In this document: positions 40,877-52,314 of the stretch, one piece after another
Layout of the letters: every line of letters begins with the position of its first letter
Position numbering within the stretch: position 1 is the first letter of the stretch
Source: Rhizodiscina lignyota
Lineage: Eukaryota > Ascomycota > Dothideomycetes > Aulographales > Rhizodiscinaceae
Length of the DNA stretch: 64,000 bases
NCBI GenBank assembly: GCA_010015805.1
Contig: ML978121.1
Span: 124,001-188,000, forward strand
Direction of reading: 5' to 3'
Position numbers and translations under genes: made by a program
The notes under the pieces: generated by a model
What the model was told of the DNA's origin: nothing
Database searches by the model: none
Seen by the model: only the letters and a program-made list of their open reading frames with translations

Positions 40877-43873
40877 ATGCCAACGCTATTCAAGAACAAG
40901 ACCTCATCCTCCAAGTCTAACAGGCCGCCGGCGGGTGGGAGCGTTTCTTCGGAGCAACACGCTGCTGTGCTTACCGCTGGAGGAGGTACGTCTCGACGGG
41001 CTCTCCCGAGCTCGCTTGTCCATTCACGCACCGATCAAGAGCTCCAACTCACGCAGGCATAGAAAACTGGAACGCTGCACAGCAACAGTACAGACCTGTG
41101 GAGCAGCAGCCTCCGGTTTATGCGCAAGGCTTTGTCGCTCAAGCGCCAGGAGTGCGACAGTCCTTTGACCGACCTCCGGTAGACGTTGCTGCATCTGTGA
41201 ATGCTAGTCAGATCCAACAAGCCGCAGACCCTCGACAGGAATATCGACAGTCCTACAATCCTCAATTCGTACAACCACCGCAACAAGTACAACAGCCTCT
41301 GCAGCAGGCACAGGAGCCAAAGCGAGGCATTCGGGAGAGGCTCTTTGGACACTCGTCGCGTGAAAGCGTGGACCAGACACAGGCGAAGCCCCCAAGCAGG
41401 ACCGCATCTTTCAGGCGGAAGGACTCTCCGCACAAGCACAGCAGTCCTACAGACGAGTCTGTGAGAAAGGGGAGTGCGTATTGGAGCTCCAGGCAAAGCT
41501 CAACCGGCAACCTTCCGATCTCGCACGAGGCTGACGAAGAGGGACCAATTCACCAGTACAACCCAAACATCAACCAATCGATACCGTCCGTCCCTCCAAA
41601 GGACCCAGTAAACGTGCAGTACTACTCGCAGCAGACGCTTCAGCAACACCCTCAGTTCGCACCTTCTTCACTCCAGCGTGCGGATACAGGTCAAACATCA
41701 TCCTCGCAAGGGCAACCGGATATATATAGTGCGTCTGAGTATTCAGCTGGATCCATCCAAGCTACTCCTCAACTCAATCAGTACACCGACGCGCAAGCCG
41801 ATCCTGATCAGCAGCATTTCCAGCAGTCTCCCCCGCTGCAACAGAGCCAGCTACCGCCGCACCTACAATATCAAAGTTTCTCCCCAACACACCAACCTTC
41901 AACTGCGGCACAAATTTCACAGGCACAGCAAGGTGCGGGGACAGGCCAACGATACTCTTACTATCAACAACAGCAGACAGCAGCCCAACAACAGCAAGCC
42001 GGAGCATACAGCTCTCCAGGAGTCGGGCAAAACCAGACTCGATCTAGTCAGCAGAGTCATCAGGAACCGCAAACCGCTCAACCACCAAGTTACCAATCTC
42101 AAGTACCTGAGATTCATCAGCCACAAGCAGTTCGCGGAACTCTTCAGGTCCAGCAGCACGCTGACTCACCTTCCCACCTCCACCCTGCTCGTCCGCCATC
42201 AGGACAGCACCACTTCGTCCCTCCATCTCCGCTGAGTCAAGTCCAAGGGCAGGCGTCAGTAGCGTACGAGACCACTGCTAGCTCCCCAGCGCCTCCGAGT
42301 TCTTCTTCGGAAAGCAGCAATCAGCAGCAAGGCCTCGCTTCTCCTCCCATTTCCACCCAAAATCCAGCGCAAGCGCAGGTCCAGCCACAGCGCAAAGTGT
42401 TGGATATGCCCAGCAAAGGGACATCACATCCCACAAGGGAATCTAGCTTTCAGCCGCAGCCACAACAAGTGCCTCAGAGTGCTGCTGTACGAAGTTCAGG
42501 TGGTCAGCCGCAGCAAGCAGCTGAGGTTGGCAGGAATACGCCTCCACCAAGGCTGACTAACGACATGTCCGAGGATGAGGCCAATCAATTCAAACAGTTA
42601 GAGAAGGATTACAAGGAGCTGAGTGAGTCCAATTTGATCTCCAATGATCTCTTGCGGGAGTTAGGGACATACTAACACTAATTAACTCGCAGGGGACAAA
42701 TACCAGAAGGTGAAGAAATACTACTTCGAGAAGGAATCCCAAGTCCATGCTCTCCAGAATACCCTCGCCCACCAACGTCTCTCCCAGTCCCGGACATCCT
42801 TAGACGATTCCGAGTATTCTACACGCTTTGCACGACTTGACGGCTTGATTGCTCAACTCGCCTTCGCCATTCGCAAAGAATGGAAGTCCATTCCCATTTG
42901 GTTACAGCCTGGTGTTAATAAGGAGGCCGTCACAACAGGAAAACAAGAGATGACGGCCGTTGGAAGAGCGTTCATTTCGTCTTGGCTGGTCGAAGAAGTA
43001 TTCGACATGTACTTTCACCCAGATCTCGAACAAGGACTGTCGATGCAGTTGAAGCAGGTCCAAATGAATATACGCAAATTTGCACCACCGTTCCAGACAG
43101 ATGAGGAAGAGGAGGCACTGGGCTCTAAAGTTATCAATTGGAGGTTGACCACGTTGGAGGGTCTCCAGCAAGACTTAAAGGGCCAGCAAGCACAGGCGCA
43201 CAGACAGAGGTTGACTGAGACGCTCCAGGAACGCCTGATCGCGAGTCTGTCAATGCACCTCCAAGAGCCTGCGCCTCCGGATCTTACAGGCGGAGTTCAC
43301 ATGATTATAGAGCTTGTCGTGGGCATTGCGGGGCACCTGCCTTGCGAAAGTCGGGACGTCGTCATCGACTACTTCCCTCCGGGCTTCACTATCAACAGTG
43401 AGCTCATGAAACTAGAGAGTGGCATTCCGCCGCTGACTAATCCCATGGCTGACCTGCCTGACGCTGCTCAAACTGACCGGGCAAGTTTAAAGAGTACTAC
43501 AAGCGATCTCAGGGATTCTGTTCCTCAAACTACTGATGATGGTTCCGCGCCAGGTAGTGCCACAACCAGCTCAACGACCAGTCCGAACGCAACAAACCCC
43601 GGAGCGAAGGAAGACCGGAAACGTGGCGGAGGTAGCATGCTCAGTGGTCTCATGGGTACGAGGAAGCCTAACCAGCCTACTCAACCACAGCAAGGGAAGA
43701 TCCCTGGTGCGAGTGGTAGCCAGACGAGCTTAACGCAGCAGCCGCCGGGAAGCTCAGGGGGGCCGAAAGATGAGAGCGGAGCACCGCCGAGGGTGAGGAT
43801 TGCGGCGTTCTTGGCTGTGCAGATCCGGGGAAGGAGCATTTTAGCAAAGGCGCCTGTCTATACCAGCAACTGA
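40877..43873 (+). CDS. Gln/Pro-rich protein with conserved C-terminal helical domain
   Basis: Three exons, 40877-40985, 41057-42622 and 42693-43873; introns 71 and 70 bp, both with good CTAAC or CTAAT-like branch sites; 951 residues. The N-terminus is short and charged (M-P-T-L-F-K-N-K-T-S-S-S-K). Residues of exon 2 form a long Gln/Pro/Ser-rich disordered region. A coiled-coil-like segment follows across the second junction (Q-L-E-K-D-Y-K-E-L-R-D-K-Y-Q-K-V-K-K), then a well-ordered helical domain with R-K-E-W-K-S-I-P-I-W-L-Q-P-G and A-F-I-S-S-W-L-V-E-E-V-F-D. It ends V-R-I-A-A-F-L-A-V-Q-I-R-G-R-S-I-L-A-K-A-P-V-Y. This architecture is conserved in filamentous fungi as far as I recall, but the role is not known to me. 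Confidence 0.85.
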
Positions 43874-45575
43874 GAAAAGCTTTTCTTTCCATGTCCAAAT
43901 TTCCTCTCCGGGCCAGAGGGAGGAGGTGTAGATGCAGTTCAAAGTACACTGGGCTGAAGTCGGCCGGAAAGGTGGTTGCACGGGCATATAGATACCCTCG
44001 TTTGTTTCTTACCTCCTGCAAAGGATGATGATCTAAAATGGAGACTACTTGGTCAATGTCTCCCTGCATATTCTGCTGCAATCTCAAGAGTGACAATGGC
44101 TCACCCCGACGGATGTCGAGGGAGTGTAGTAACACGAGCAAGTTTTGCTCTTCTACTTACGCGACAGCATCGCCAGAAGCTTCAGTTAATATGCCTTGGC
44201 CAGTGTTTATTCGGATAACAGAGCTTTGCTAAACATGGTCTTGTACTATATAAAGGGGGATATGTCTTAATTTTCTATCCGCACCGAAAGCAATGTCAAT
44301 AGGATCTTGCGAATGATGTGCTAGAACGCTAACCAGATCCGTACAAACGTAAAAGATTAGGAAGGTTGCATGTCGTAGAAGCCTTTGAACATTTAAAGCC
44401 CTAGGGGTCACCAAAGGCAGTTTTTATTGCAATCTTGTCAATTTGCGCACTGTACTTACTGTAGAGGCCTCCCGAGTCGAATACCGCTCTTCCTGCCGAG
44501 CAGTTGCGATTCCCTGATCGAAACACATGGACCCGATGAAGTTAGAGGGGTACAGTATAAAAAGAGCGAAGGCTTCAGAATGCTTGATTTAATTTGTGTC
44601 ACACAGTTTTGTTGAAAGTGTTCATCTTTAACTCTTATAATAATTTGATATCATTCAGACAGAGTACGGATTGTATGCTCATTTCTCGTCTCAACTGGGT
44701 TGTGTCATCCCGGCCCCACTGCTAGCCAGGAGCAAACCTTCGCCCGTACCTACGTATTGTTTCCATCGTGTCACGCCTCAAACGCTGCCCTGTTTAGTCA
44801 ATCGCTTCATCTATCAAGCAAAATTTCCGTTTTGTCACGCATCTTCCTGCCCTATCCAGCGAGACATCCCGTCCTGCCACGATTCGTCGTCACCTGCAGG
44901 GCAACTCCGCGCACCCACCTGCACCTGGGCAGAATTTTCCTTTCTGCCGTGGATCTAAAAATCGGGCACCATACAGCGCCCCTCGCACCATCACGTTTTA
45001 GCGTCCTACATGACGTTGAGGAACTTCGCCAAGCGCGGCCTGACCAGGTTAATTGACCTGTCCCAACGAACGTTGGAGTAGTGTCCGATTTCCAATCTCT
45101 CGTCCTTGTGCATCCGGGACACCGCCCGCTTGCAACCAAGCTAACTTGTAGCTTTTTTTTAAACATGGAATTCGTCACTTATCGCTGTTCGTCCCAGGCT
45201 CGGCCAGGGACGGCTGGACAAAGCGTCAGCCAGCAGGAATTTTACGGCGAACAACTCGGTCCGTTTGCAGTATATGAAGATCTAGTCTCCCCTCGGCCAC
45301 GTCCAGTGTCGACTGTTGCTAAAAGGCTTTCCGTGGTTACTACAAGTATCCGGAGACCTTATTTGTGACATCTGCGCAATTGCTTGTTTACACATAACTG
45401 TGTCGCATCAAGCAATCGCTCTTGTTTGGCTTGGAAGATAGTCAAGCTTCATTTCTTCACTTCATACACTCCTGACTCCCATTTTATACGCCTTACCAGT
45501 ATCTTTAAGCACACAGGGCTTGAGATATAGTTTTAGTGTCGCTCAATAAGACTGGTTCAAAGACGTTGACGAAGC
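43874..45575. other. Intergenic, no supported gene; contains a decayed MITE
   Basis: About 1.7 kb. A degenerate relative of the hAT-type MITE lies at about 44085-44270. Around 44696-44910 a loose 60-bp periodicity of TTTCC...TGTCACG...CTGCC strings can be seen, too divergent to call firmly. Confidence 0.5.
44085..44270. mobile_element. Decayed hAT-type MITE relative
   Basis: TGTAGTAACACGAGCAAG and then TTTTGCTCTTC matches the interior of the copy at 12733 (TGTAGTAACAACGAG...). Downstream GGATATGT also aligns. The left end AGAGTGACAATGGCTCA resembles the TIR core. An internal stem GAGCAA/TTGCTC replaces AAGAAC/GTTCTT, keeping the pairing. Right end not recognisable. Confidence 0.45.
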
Positions 45576-47118
45576 ATGGCCAAGAAGCCAATTTTCTCAG
45601 CTACGCATCCGCGTGCAATCAGCTCGGCGTTTGAGAGAGTAGGCTATTGACCGCACGCTCAAACCTGGCCGGACGCTAACAGCGCGATCAGGTCTTTCTC
45701 ACTCGCCAGGATATGCAATGTTTCCACGAACCGTTTGGAGACGTGTATTATCATGGGAAAGAGAGACTTGGAGACAGATACGAAGACGACAAGTTGGCTA
45801 GGACTAACAGTGGCTTCAGCAATGCCACGTACAAGGACATTTTTGATGCAATCGAGAAGGGCGGGTCTGAGGTTGGAACATTTCCTTCCTCACGCCTGGC
45901 TTATCCCTGTCCTCGCGTGTATTCTCCTTTTCCCTCCGCCTCTCGTCCTTTCGTATTACATTCGATAGCGTTCGATACATCTCCAGTCAATGCAATAAGC
46001 AATCTCTTTCAAACAGCTCTTTCTTTCACCTTTTTCGTACTGTGATGATACCGCGTGTTTGCATATATGTCGAGGCGCTCTCTCGCAGAATCGCCTTTAC
46101 TTTACTTACCCATCCGTCAGGGTAAGCGAGTTTTCATCAAGGACATGGCCTATTACCTCATGCCACCGGATGATAAGCCTCCTTCGATTGCTCCATCCCT
46201 CGTCAACTACAAGCGCGGAGTCGGCACCACGACTAACGGCGAATTGAACGGCCACTCCAATGGCGCCGCTGTTGCGCCCGTCAATGGAGACCACAGCGAG
46301 ACGCGACCATACCCATACACTACAAAGGCAGAGCCCGGTAACCCCACTGTTGTGCCAGAAGCCGTGCTGAAGAGGTTTCACTTCACGTTCCTCATCCGCC
46401 ATCCGGTATATGATGTCTCACCCCTGTTTTTCATATTCGGGTAGCTCTAACACAGATCCCAGCGCTCAAGTATTCCGTCTTACTGGCGCTGCACTGTCCC
46501 GCCTCTAAACAAGGTGACAGGCTTCTACGACTTCATGCCCTCCGAGGCTGGCTACGCCGAGCTCGTGCGTCTCTTCGACTACCTCCGCGGCATTGGTCTC
46601 GTGGGCCCTTCCATCGCAGGCCAGGCGAAGCCCAACGGGACCAACGGTGTCAACGGAACGAATGGCGAGAAGAACGACGACAAGGTCGAGATTTGCGTCA
46701 TCGACGCGGACGACATGCTCGACAACCCGGAGGCCATGATCAAGACGTACTGCAAATCCATCAACTTGGAGTACAAGCCAGAGATGCTGAACTGGGACAA
46801 CGAGGAGGACCAGGAGCGCGCGAGGGCCGTTTTTGAGAAGTGGCCGGGCTTCCATGACGACGCGCTGGATTCGACACATCTGAAGAAGAGAGAGCACGTA
46901 TGTATTTCTGAATTTCATCCCTTTCCCCCGTGTGCCTTGCCCAGGAAATGGATTGTGCTAATTCTGGGAGGAAGAAAAAGAAGCCGAAGTCGGATGACCA
47001 GCTTTACCAGGAATGGACCGAAAAGTTCGGCGAGGAGGCGGCGAAGACGATCAGGCAGACGGTGGAGGAGAACGTGCCGCACTATGAGTACTTAAAGCAG
47101 TTTGCTATCAAGGTTTAA
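45576..47118 (+). CDS. Sulfotransferase-like P-loop protein
   Basis: Five exons: 45576-45638, 45692-45871, 46121-46405, 46463-46897 and 46945-47118, about 378 residues. The start reads M-A-K-K-P-I-F-S-A-T-H-P-R-A-I-S-S-A-F-E-R, matching the PAPS-binding loop region of sulfotransferase-like P-loop proteins. It is followed by H-E-P-F-G-D, G-K-R-V-F-I-K-D-M-A, F-L-I-R-H-P-R-S-S-I-P-S-Y-W-R, and Y-E-Y-L-K-Q-F-A at the end. Members may transfer sulfate, or act on other nucleotides; the substrate is unknown. The second intron is 249 bp, much longer than the others. The last acceptor is ambiguous: a CAG at 46944 is used here, but a TGCTAAT branch site downstream would fit an acceptor at about 46975. 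Confidence 0.8.
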
Positions 47119-47602
47119 GCGATGCCTATGCAAAATCATCGTGGGGGTAGTCAGACCTGTTCACAAACAGGTGTCCTTATCACAAATTGATGGCGAGCAC
47201 TCGAAGCAGACGGGACCAAGTTGATACACTTTCTACTTCAATACACGACATTTCTTTTATGGCCATCCATACGCGATGAATTCTGAAATTCTCATGTCAA
47301 AGTGCTCACGAGAATTCTTCCGCATTGCATCAACGCTTTGTTCCGGCTGCGGTCAATACATGTTCAACTTAGAATCTACAGCTTGGCGTGGCTGTTGGAT
47401 AGATATCCTCAGCGGTGGTTAGACACACGACAACTCTCCCAGGATGTGCGAGAAATTCCATGTCATTAATAGCCCAGGAGTGGACTCAAGTCGTCGGCCA
47501 CGCAAGGCAACATACCACGTTGGAAACCATTTCACAGTTCTTCTGTGCGTCGACAGTGAGGAGAGAGACACCATGTGCATAAAGTCTATTCGTCGTAAAT
47601 AC
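47119..47602. other. Convergent 3' intergenic region
   Basis: Space between the stops of the sulfotransferase-like and DUF1295 genes. No ORF or repeat of note; 3' UTRs and polyadenylation signals are expected here. Confidence 0.6.
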
Positions 47603-48688
47603 TCATAGCTTAGGGATGAGCAGCGGAGTGTTCTTCTTCCTTTCCTGATACTCTTTCCGATCACCATACCGCTTGTCATACTTATCTTCGCTCAGCGGAA
47701 TGCCCGAGACCTTCGTCAAGAGCAACGTCGTAAACGCCGGACTCACTGCAGCCATCGCAACAGCACCCAACCTCGCGACTGGGCTCCCACTCCATCCCAA
47801 CGCCCTCTGGCCAGCTGTGCTAGCCAATATTCCTCCAGCCAGCGCCGCGATGCCCGTCCAAAGCGTGATCTCCCCGGCATAGTTGGGATGTCTGCTCTTG
47901 CTCCAGAGTCCACGCGTCAGGAACTCCTCGCTGTGCTTCTTCTCCCGCTTCTCCTTCAGCCAGGCGTTTTTCTGCATGTCGGCGAGCACTTCGAAGGTGA
48001 AGCCACCTAGGAAGAGCGCCGCGCCTGCTATGTCGGTGACTGTAACGCGAGCAAGGGAGGCGAAGGCGGTCGTGGGCAGGGCATTGAGGGATATTACTGG
48101 GAGAAGGCAGAGGGATACCCTACATCTTGTTAGCATCTTGATTATGGTTGCCATCTGGTCTTCTGCGTGCCGTACCAAGTAGCTTGTGCCATGAAAGCAG
48201 CGAAGAATTTAGGCGGCGAGCCACGGATATTGTCGAAGCGAGAGTCACGTCCATTCTCAGAGGTGATGCGACTGAATAGGTATGATCCCACTGCGTACCC
48301 AGGGTCAGCATTTGCAGCTCTCCTATCGACAAGACCAGTGCTAGCTCTTGAAGAACGTACACCGCGTAGCCCAGACTCCAACAGCCGCACTTATAGCCAA
48401 TTGTCTCCAATTGAACCTTCCCAATGCCACATTCGTGACTCCGGTCTTGAGTGCCTCACTCCCAAGGCCTGTCAACCTTGCGCGTATTGTCGGTAGGTAC
48501 AAGCTCACCGCCGTACAGGAGAGATACGTCAGGGAGCCGGACAAGTCATAGAAGCGCTCTGTCTGTGCGGCTATGCTTGGAATAGCAACGGCGGCTTGTA
48601 TCCCATATGCAAGGGCGACAGTGGGTACGAGGGTTCTAAGCAGCGGGCTGCGAAACGCACTGATATTGAGAAGGTACCGGAGAGCCAT
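47603..48688 (-). CDS. DUF1295 membrane enzyme (steroid 5-alpha-reductase-like)
   Basis: Three exons on the minus strand, 48361-48688, 48176-48290 and 47603-48119; introns 70 and 56 bp; 319 residues. Several hydrophobic segments give about six TM helices. The C-terminal half has the DUF1295/steroid reductase signature: L-F-L-G-G-F-T-F-E-V-L-A-D-M-Q-K, then G-L-W-S-K-S-R-H-P-N-Y-A-G-E, and Y-D-K-R-Y-G-D-R-K-E-Y-Q-E-R-K near the end. Related enzymes reduce double bonds in sterols or lipids with NADPH in the ER membrane. Substrate not known. Convergent with the sulfotransferase-like gene. Confidence 0.87.
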
Positions 48689-49204
48689 TGTAGGTGACGG
48701 AGCAAATGAGACCTGGCACGAGCAGTCGAAATAGGGTTCGAAGTGTTTCGGGCCATGTAGGCCGTCTTAAAAGCGGTATCCTCACATGTTTGATGGTCGA
48801 TGTTACGAAGAGCGTGTCAACGATCACAGCTGGAAATGGTGACGTACTCGAGCTTGGACCAACTCATGTCTTTTTGGGTCTCACTGCAGTACAGAATAGT
48901 ATAGGAGCAGGCACAAGAACTTATATTCCTACAATTGATACTCCAAGGTAAAGAGAATACCTCCTCTTTTATAAACAACTGGCTCTGTCCAATCCGAGAT
49001 ATGATGCCGGCATTAAGCAAGAAATACCTGCAAACACCCAAGCTTAATCTCTAGGTATCTTCTGAGACAAGAAGTCCAAAAGGGTCAATAAAAGCCAAAT
49101 TCGAGCCCCAATTGATCCAAAACATGTCGGAACAGGTACTACGGAGTACCATGAGCGGCAAGGGGAACCCCAACTCCCGCCTAATGTCGTCTTCCAATCG
49201 TCAT
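48689..49204. other. Intergenic between two minus-strand genes
   Basis: 516 bp with the promoter of the DUF1295 gene and the 3' region of the DUF7730-like gene. No other feature. Confidence 0.55.
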
Positions 49205-50276
49205 CTAAGTCGTCTCGTCGAGACGGTATTGTCGTTTCTCGTATTCACCCTATAACACATAAGTGGATCAGTATAGCCGTACGGTGTGGAGAAGAGCATT
49301 CACTGACCTCGTCCAATTCCTTGGCAGCTTTTTCACGATGAGCCACAACCTTCCTGATCTCCGGGCTAGGACTTCCTTCCAAGATCACCTGAGTCGACTT
49401 TGGCAGCCAGCGTAAGATGTGAAACGCATTGGCATAGACATTGTTTCTCGAGTACCTCGGCTTGCCTGCGGTGGTGTTGTCACCATCGCTGCCAGGGTCG
49501 AGTGTAGCCCAGCCACCTGGAAGATCGACTGTCAGAGTGCGCAGACCCTTGCAGTACCTCAGTCCCACTCGCACGAGATCGGAAAATCCATCCAAGATGT
49601 CGTGGTGAGAAGTGATGTTGATGCGGATATGCCTAAACAAGCTCCTCGTTTTCTGCTGAAGAGAGTTGACCGAATAGATGGCGGTGTTCAGGTCGAGCAG
49701 AATTACATTCTCGGAATAGAGAATGCGGCTCGCTTCACGGTAGATCTGCTTATTGACACGGAGGAGTGCAGGGACAAGGTCTGCTCCTTTTTGCTGCGAT
49801 TGTTTGGAATCACCTCCCTTGCAGCGGCCGGCCTTCTTGATGGATTTGAATGCGCCTCGAGTGCTGCGAGGAGGATGAAGCACGAGGTCCTGCGAAAGAA
49901 CATTGCTCTCCGCCGGAAAAAGCAGGCCGCTACGAGCGGCATTCGTTTGAATGGACTGCCGTTGCCGGAGTGACGTTGACTGATCGCTGCTCTGGAGGAA
50001 ACGACGGAGAAGTACTCCAGAGTCAAACTCGCCAGAGTCGAAGTCCTCATCAAAGTCCTTGGGTGCTTCCTCTGGCTTGGAAACGGAGAAGAGGAGCGGG
50101 CCATCGCTCACGAGAGCCTGGCGATAGATGATTAAGCGTATCTCGGCGGATAGCTGTAGGAAGGGGAAATGATCATGGCGCGTAGGCTGCGGGGTGGAGG
50201 AGGCCCTCATCGACGTGCTCGATTCCGCAGCTGGCATGCCAGCAGCCATACCAGAATCAGAAATGTCGAAGCACAT
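49205..50276 (-). CDS. DUF7730/2EXR-like fungal protein
   Basis: Two exons, 49308-50276 and 49205-49249, with a 58-bp intron (donor GTCAGT, acceptor TTATAG); 337 residues. The first ATG in the open frame is at 50276; the frame is open upstream without an ATG. Near residue 40 it has F-P-F-L-Q-L-S-A-E-I-R-L-I-I-Y-R-Q-A-L, the F-box-like opening of this fungal family. Later come L-L-R-V-N-K-Q-I-Y-R-E-A-S-R-I-L-Y-S-E-N and L-R-T-L-T-V-D-L. The small last exon adds G-E-Y-E-K-R-Q-Y-R-L-D-E-T-T. Such proteins are very numerous in ascomycetes and lack an established function; a role as substrate adaptor is a guess from the F-box resemblance. Confidence 0.8.
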
Positions 50277-51933
50277 TGCGAACGAGTGAGGGTGTTTGGT
50301 CCGTAGAGCGAGCTCACGAGGAAGACGTTGAGGGATGAAAACAGACTCGGGCGACACGCAAGCGGGGTCAACAGCGTTGCGGGCACTCGTTCAGGGAGGA
50401 AGCTGAGAGGGTAATGGAGAGACGGATAATTCTGCTAGGCACGAGGCAAGAGCTGCCGGAAGCTCACATGCAAATGGCGAGGTCGGTGCAGGGCAAGATG
50501 CAGGAATGGATGTTGAGTGTTGTATTTGTGTTAGAGATCGAAGAAATCTCAAGGCGTCACTCCTTCCGCATTGAGCTCGAGGCCCGGGCCTGGGATCGCG
50601 GATCACGTGCGTGGCTGGCTTCTTTCGATCGCATCTAGCCGCTCGCCCTTAACCCTAACCCTGTCGATGCAGCGAACCCTTTGTTCAATAATCAAACTCC
50701 CCTCACGACGGAGAATTGATTCACACAAGATAGATTTCCATCTTACTCCATGGTATACTGGAAGGAGTTAGTTGTTCGCGGCCTTATTGGTCGCTGCTAT
50801 GCATTCCTCGTACCACAATGATATTTATATAACGCCCTGTTTACTCGAATACTCGACCGATAGCTTCTCTCCTATTGCCATGATTTTGCGTGTAGCTGAT
50901 CCCTTTTCCATTGTTGTTTATATTAGGTTTTATTACCATGCTCAAATGAACATGACTTTCAAGATGCATCTGTTCCGTCAGTCGTCATTAAGCGTAAAAC
51001 GCATAGCCGCCGAAATGATGGTATATATTCAACTACTGCCTGTGGCCTTCTGTTGACAACAGATATATCACCAAAAAATTGGCGACATCTCATTGACAGT
51101 GTTTATTGCCGCCTAAGACAACTCTACTTCGCTATATCTAACCTTTTAACCGTAACCTTCATCTGACTATGGCTATTATGGACCGTAGGATTGTAATCAA
51201 CTACTATTATGTGCTGCTGTCGCTCCTTTACATAATGCTAACGATACGGGATGCTCTACGCGCAATGCAAGGGAAGTTAATAGGACAAGCTCAACTGAGT
51301 CGAATAGAGTTGTCTTCCAATGGGGCCGCTCTTGAGCTACGCAGTTACGATAAACGCCGCGGGAGTCAGCTTGTTCATCTCTGACTTCAACATCTCACCA
51401 ATTCTTCGCCGGCTATCCACGTCCTAGCTTCCCCCACACTCAATCCACACCTTTTCGGATTGGTCTTTGCGCCACAAGTTATTTATAGTCGTGGCGTGGC
51501 TGCTCTCATGCGCTCCCCTTTTGTTGGACATACCTGGTTTCAAATCGGTTCTTTGATGAAAGGCGCTCACATTCAAAGGTCTATGCAGAGATTTGAACTG
51601 CACATACGATCTCCGGCAATAGTCAAGTTGATGATCGTCAACATTGATCTCTCCAATCTACACAGTCGTAAGCAACTCGCTTCTACCGATTTCCGTTTTG
51701 GTCTTGTTTTGGAATACGATATCATGTTGGGAGAGGGTCTCGCCGAAGCGCAATTCATCGGGCATCTATCGCATCGCTTCTATGACAAGCTAGACAGAAA
51801 GTCTATATGATCTGATTCGAAAGAGCCCAAAGCCTAAAGGGATCTACCGATCTGCTCAGATGCAACAGAGATGCGAGCGAGCGGTGCAAGCTATCACCGT
51901 TCTTGGCGGGCTCATGACTCGCTTCTCCCCCCG
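50277..51933. other. Intergenic, no supported gene
   Basis: Upstream region of the DUF7730-like gene. It has a short telomere-like motif at 50651-50662. AT-rich after 50760, with ORFs up to 116 codons (51460-51810) that have no recognisable family. Confidence 0.5.
50651..50662. repeat. Two telomere-like units (AACCCT)2
   Basis: AACCCTAACCCT, preceded by CCCTT. This equals two units of the common fungal telomere repeat TTAGGG. It is too short to be a relic of a telomere and may be a telo-box type binding site upstream of the DUF7730-like gene. Confidence 0.45.
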
Positions 51934-52314
51934 TCAATCTTGAGGCTGAATCATTACAGAGATCGCAGCACCGAAGGAGAGATCAAGAGTTCGCTTATCA
52001 AGTGCTCCTGTGCTCATGTTGCGGTTGCATTTGCAGGGTAAGCCCCATGGCAAAACCGTTGAAACATTTGACTTGGACTCGTAAGCTGTAACTTCACTCC
52101 ACGTCCGCATGTATGGACCCCCAGTGGCGGTGTACGTTCTGCAGGCACCGAATCCTTCTCCAGGGCTGCGCAAGTCCGCCTGCAAACGAGGGAAGCAGTT
52201 GTTTCAAACCGTCAGTTTCCAAGATACAATATGCATGGCGGGAGGAGCGGAGCCAGCGGGAGCCGAATGTCGGAATGAGGCTGCAGCACGCACTGATTCA
52301 ATAATTTTGGGCAT
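51934..52314 (-). CDS. Possible small two-exon gene, unknown product
   Basis: Exon 1 at 52228-52314 and exon 2 at 51934-52179, joined in phase 0 over a 48-bp intron with donor GTATCT, branch ACTGAC and acceptor TTTGCAG; 110 residues. Exon 2 encodes F-G-A-C-R-T-Y-T-A-T-G-G-P-Y-M-R-T-W and W-G-L-P-C-K-C-N-R-N. No signal peptide or known family. The splice signals are consistent but the coding evidence is thin, so this is a tentative model. Confidence 0.3.

Noticed and set aside
44696-44910. Approximate 60-bp tandem repeat
   Set aside because: Only short strings recur and spacing varies; not strong enough to annotate.
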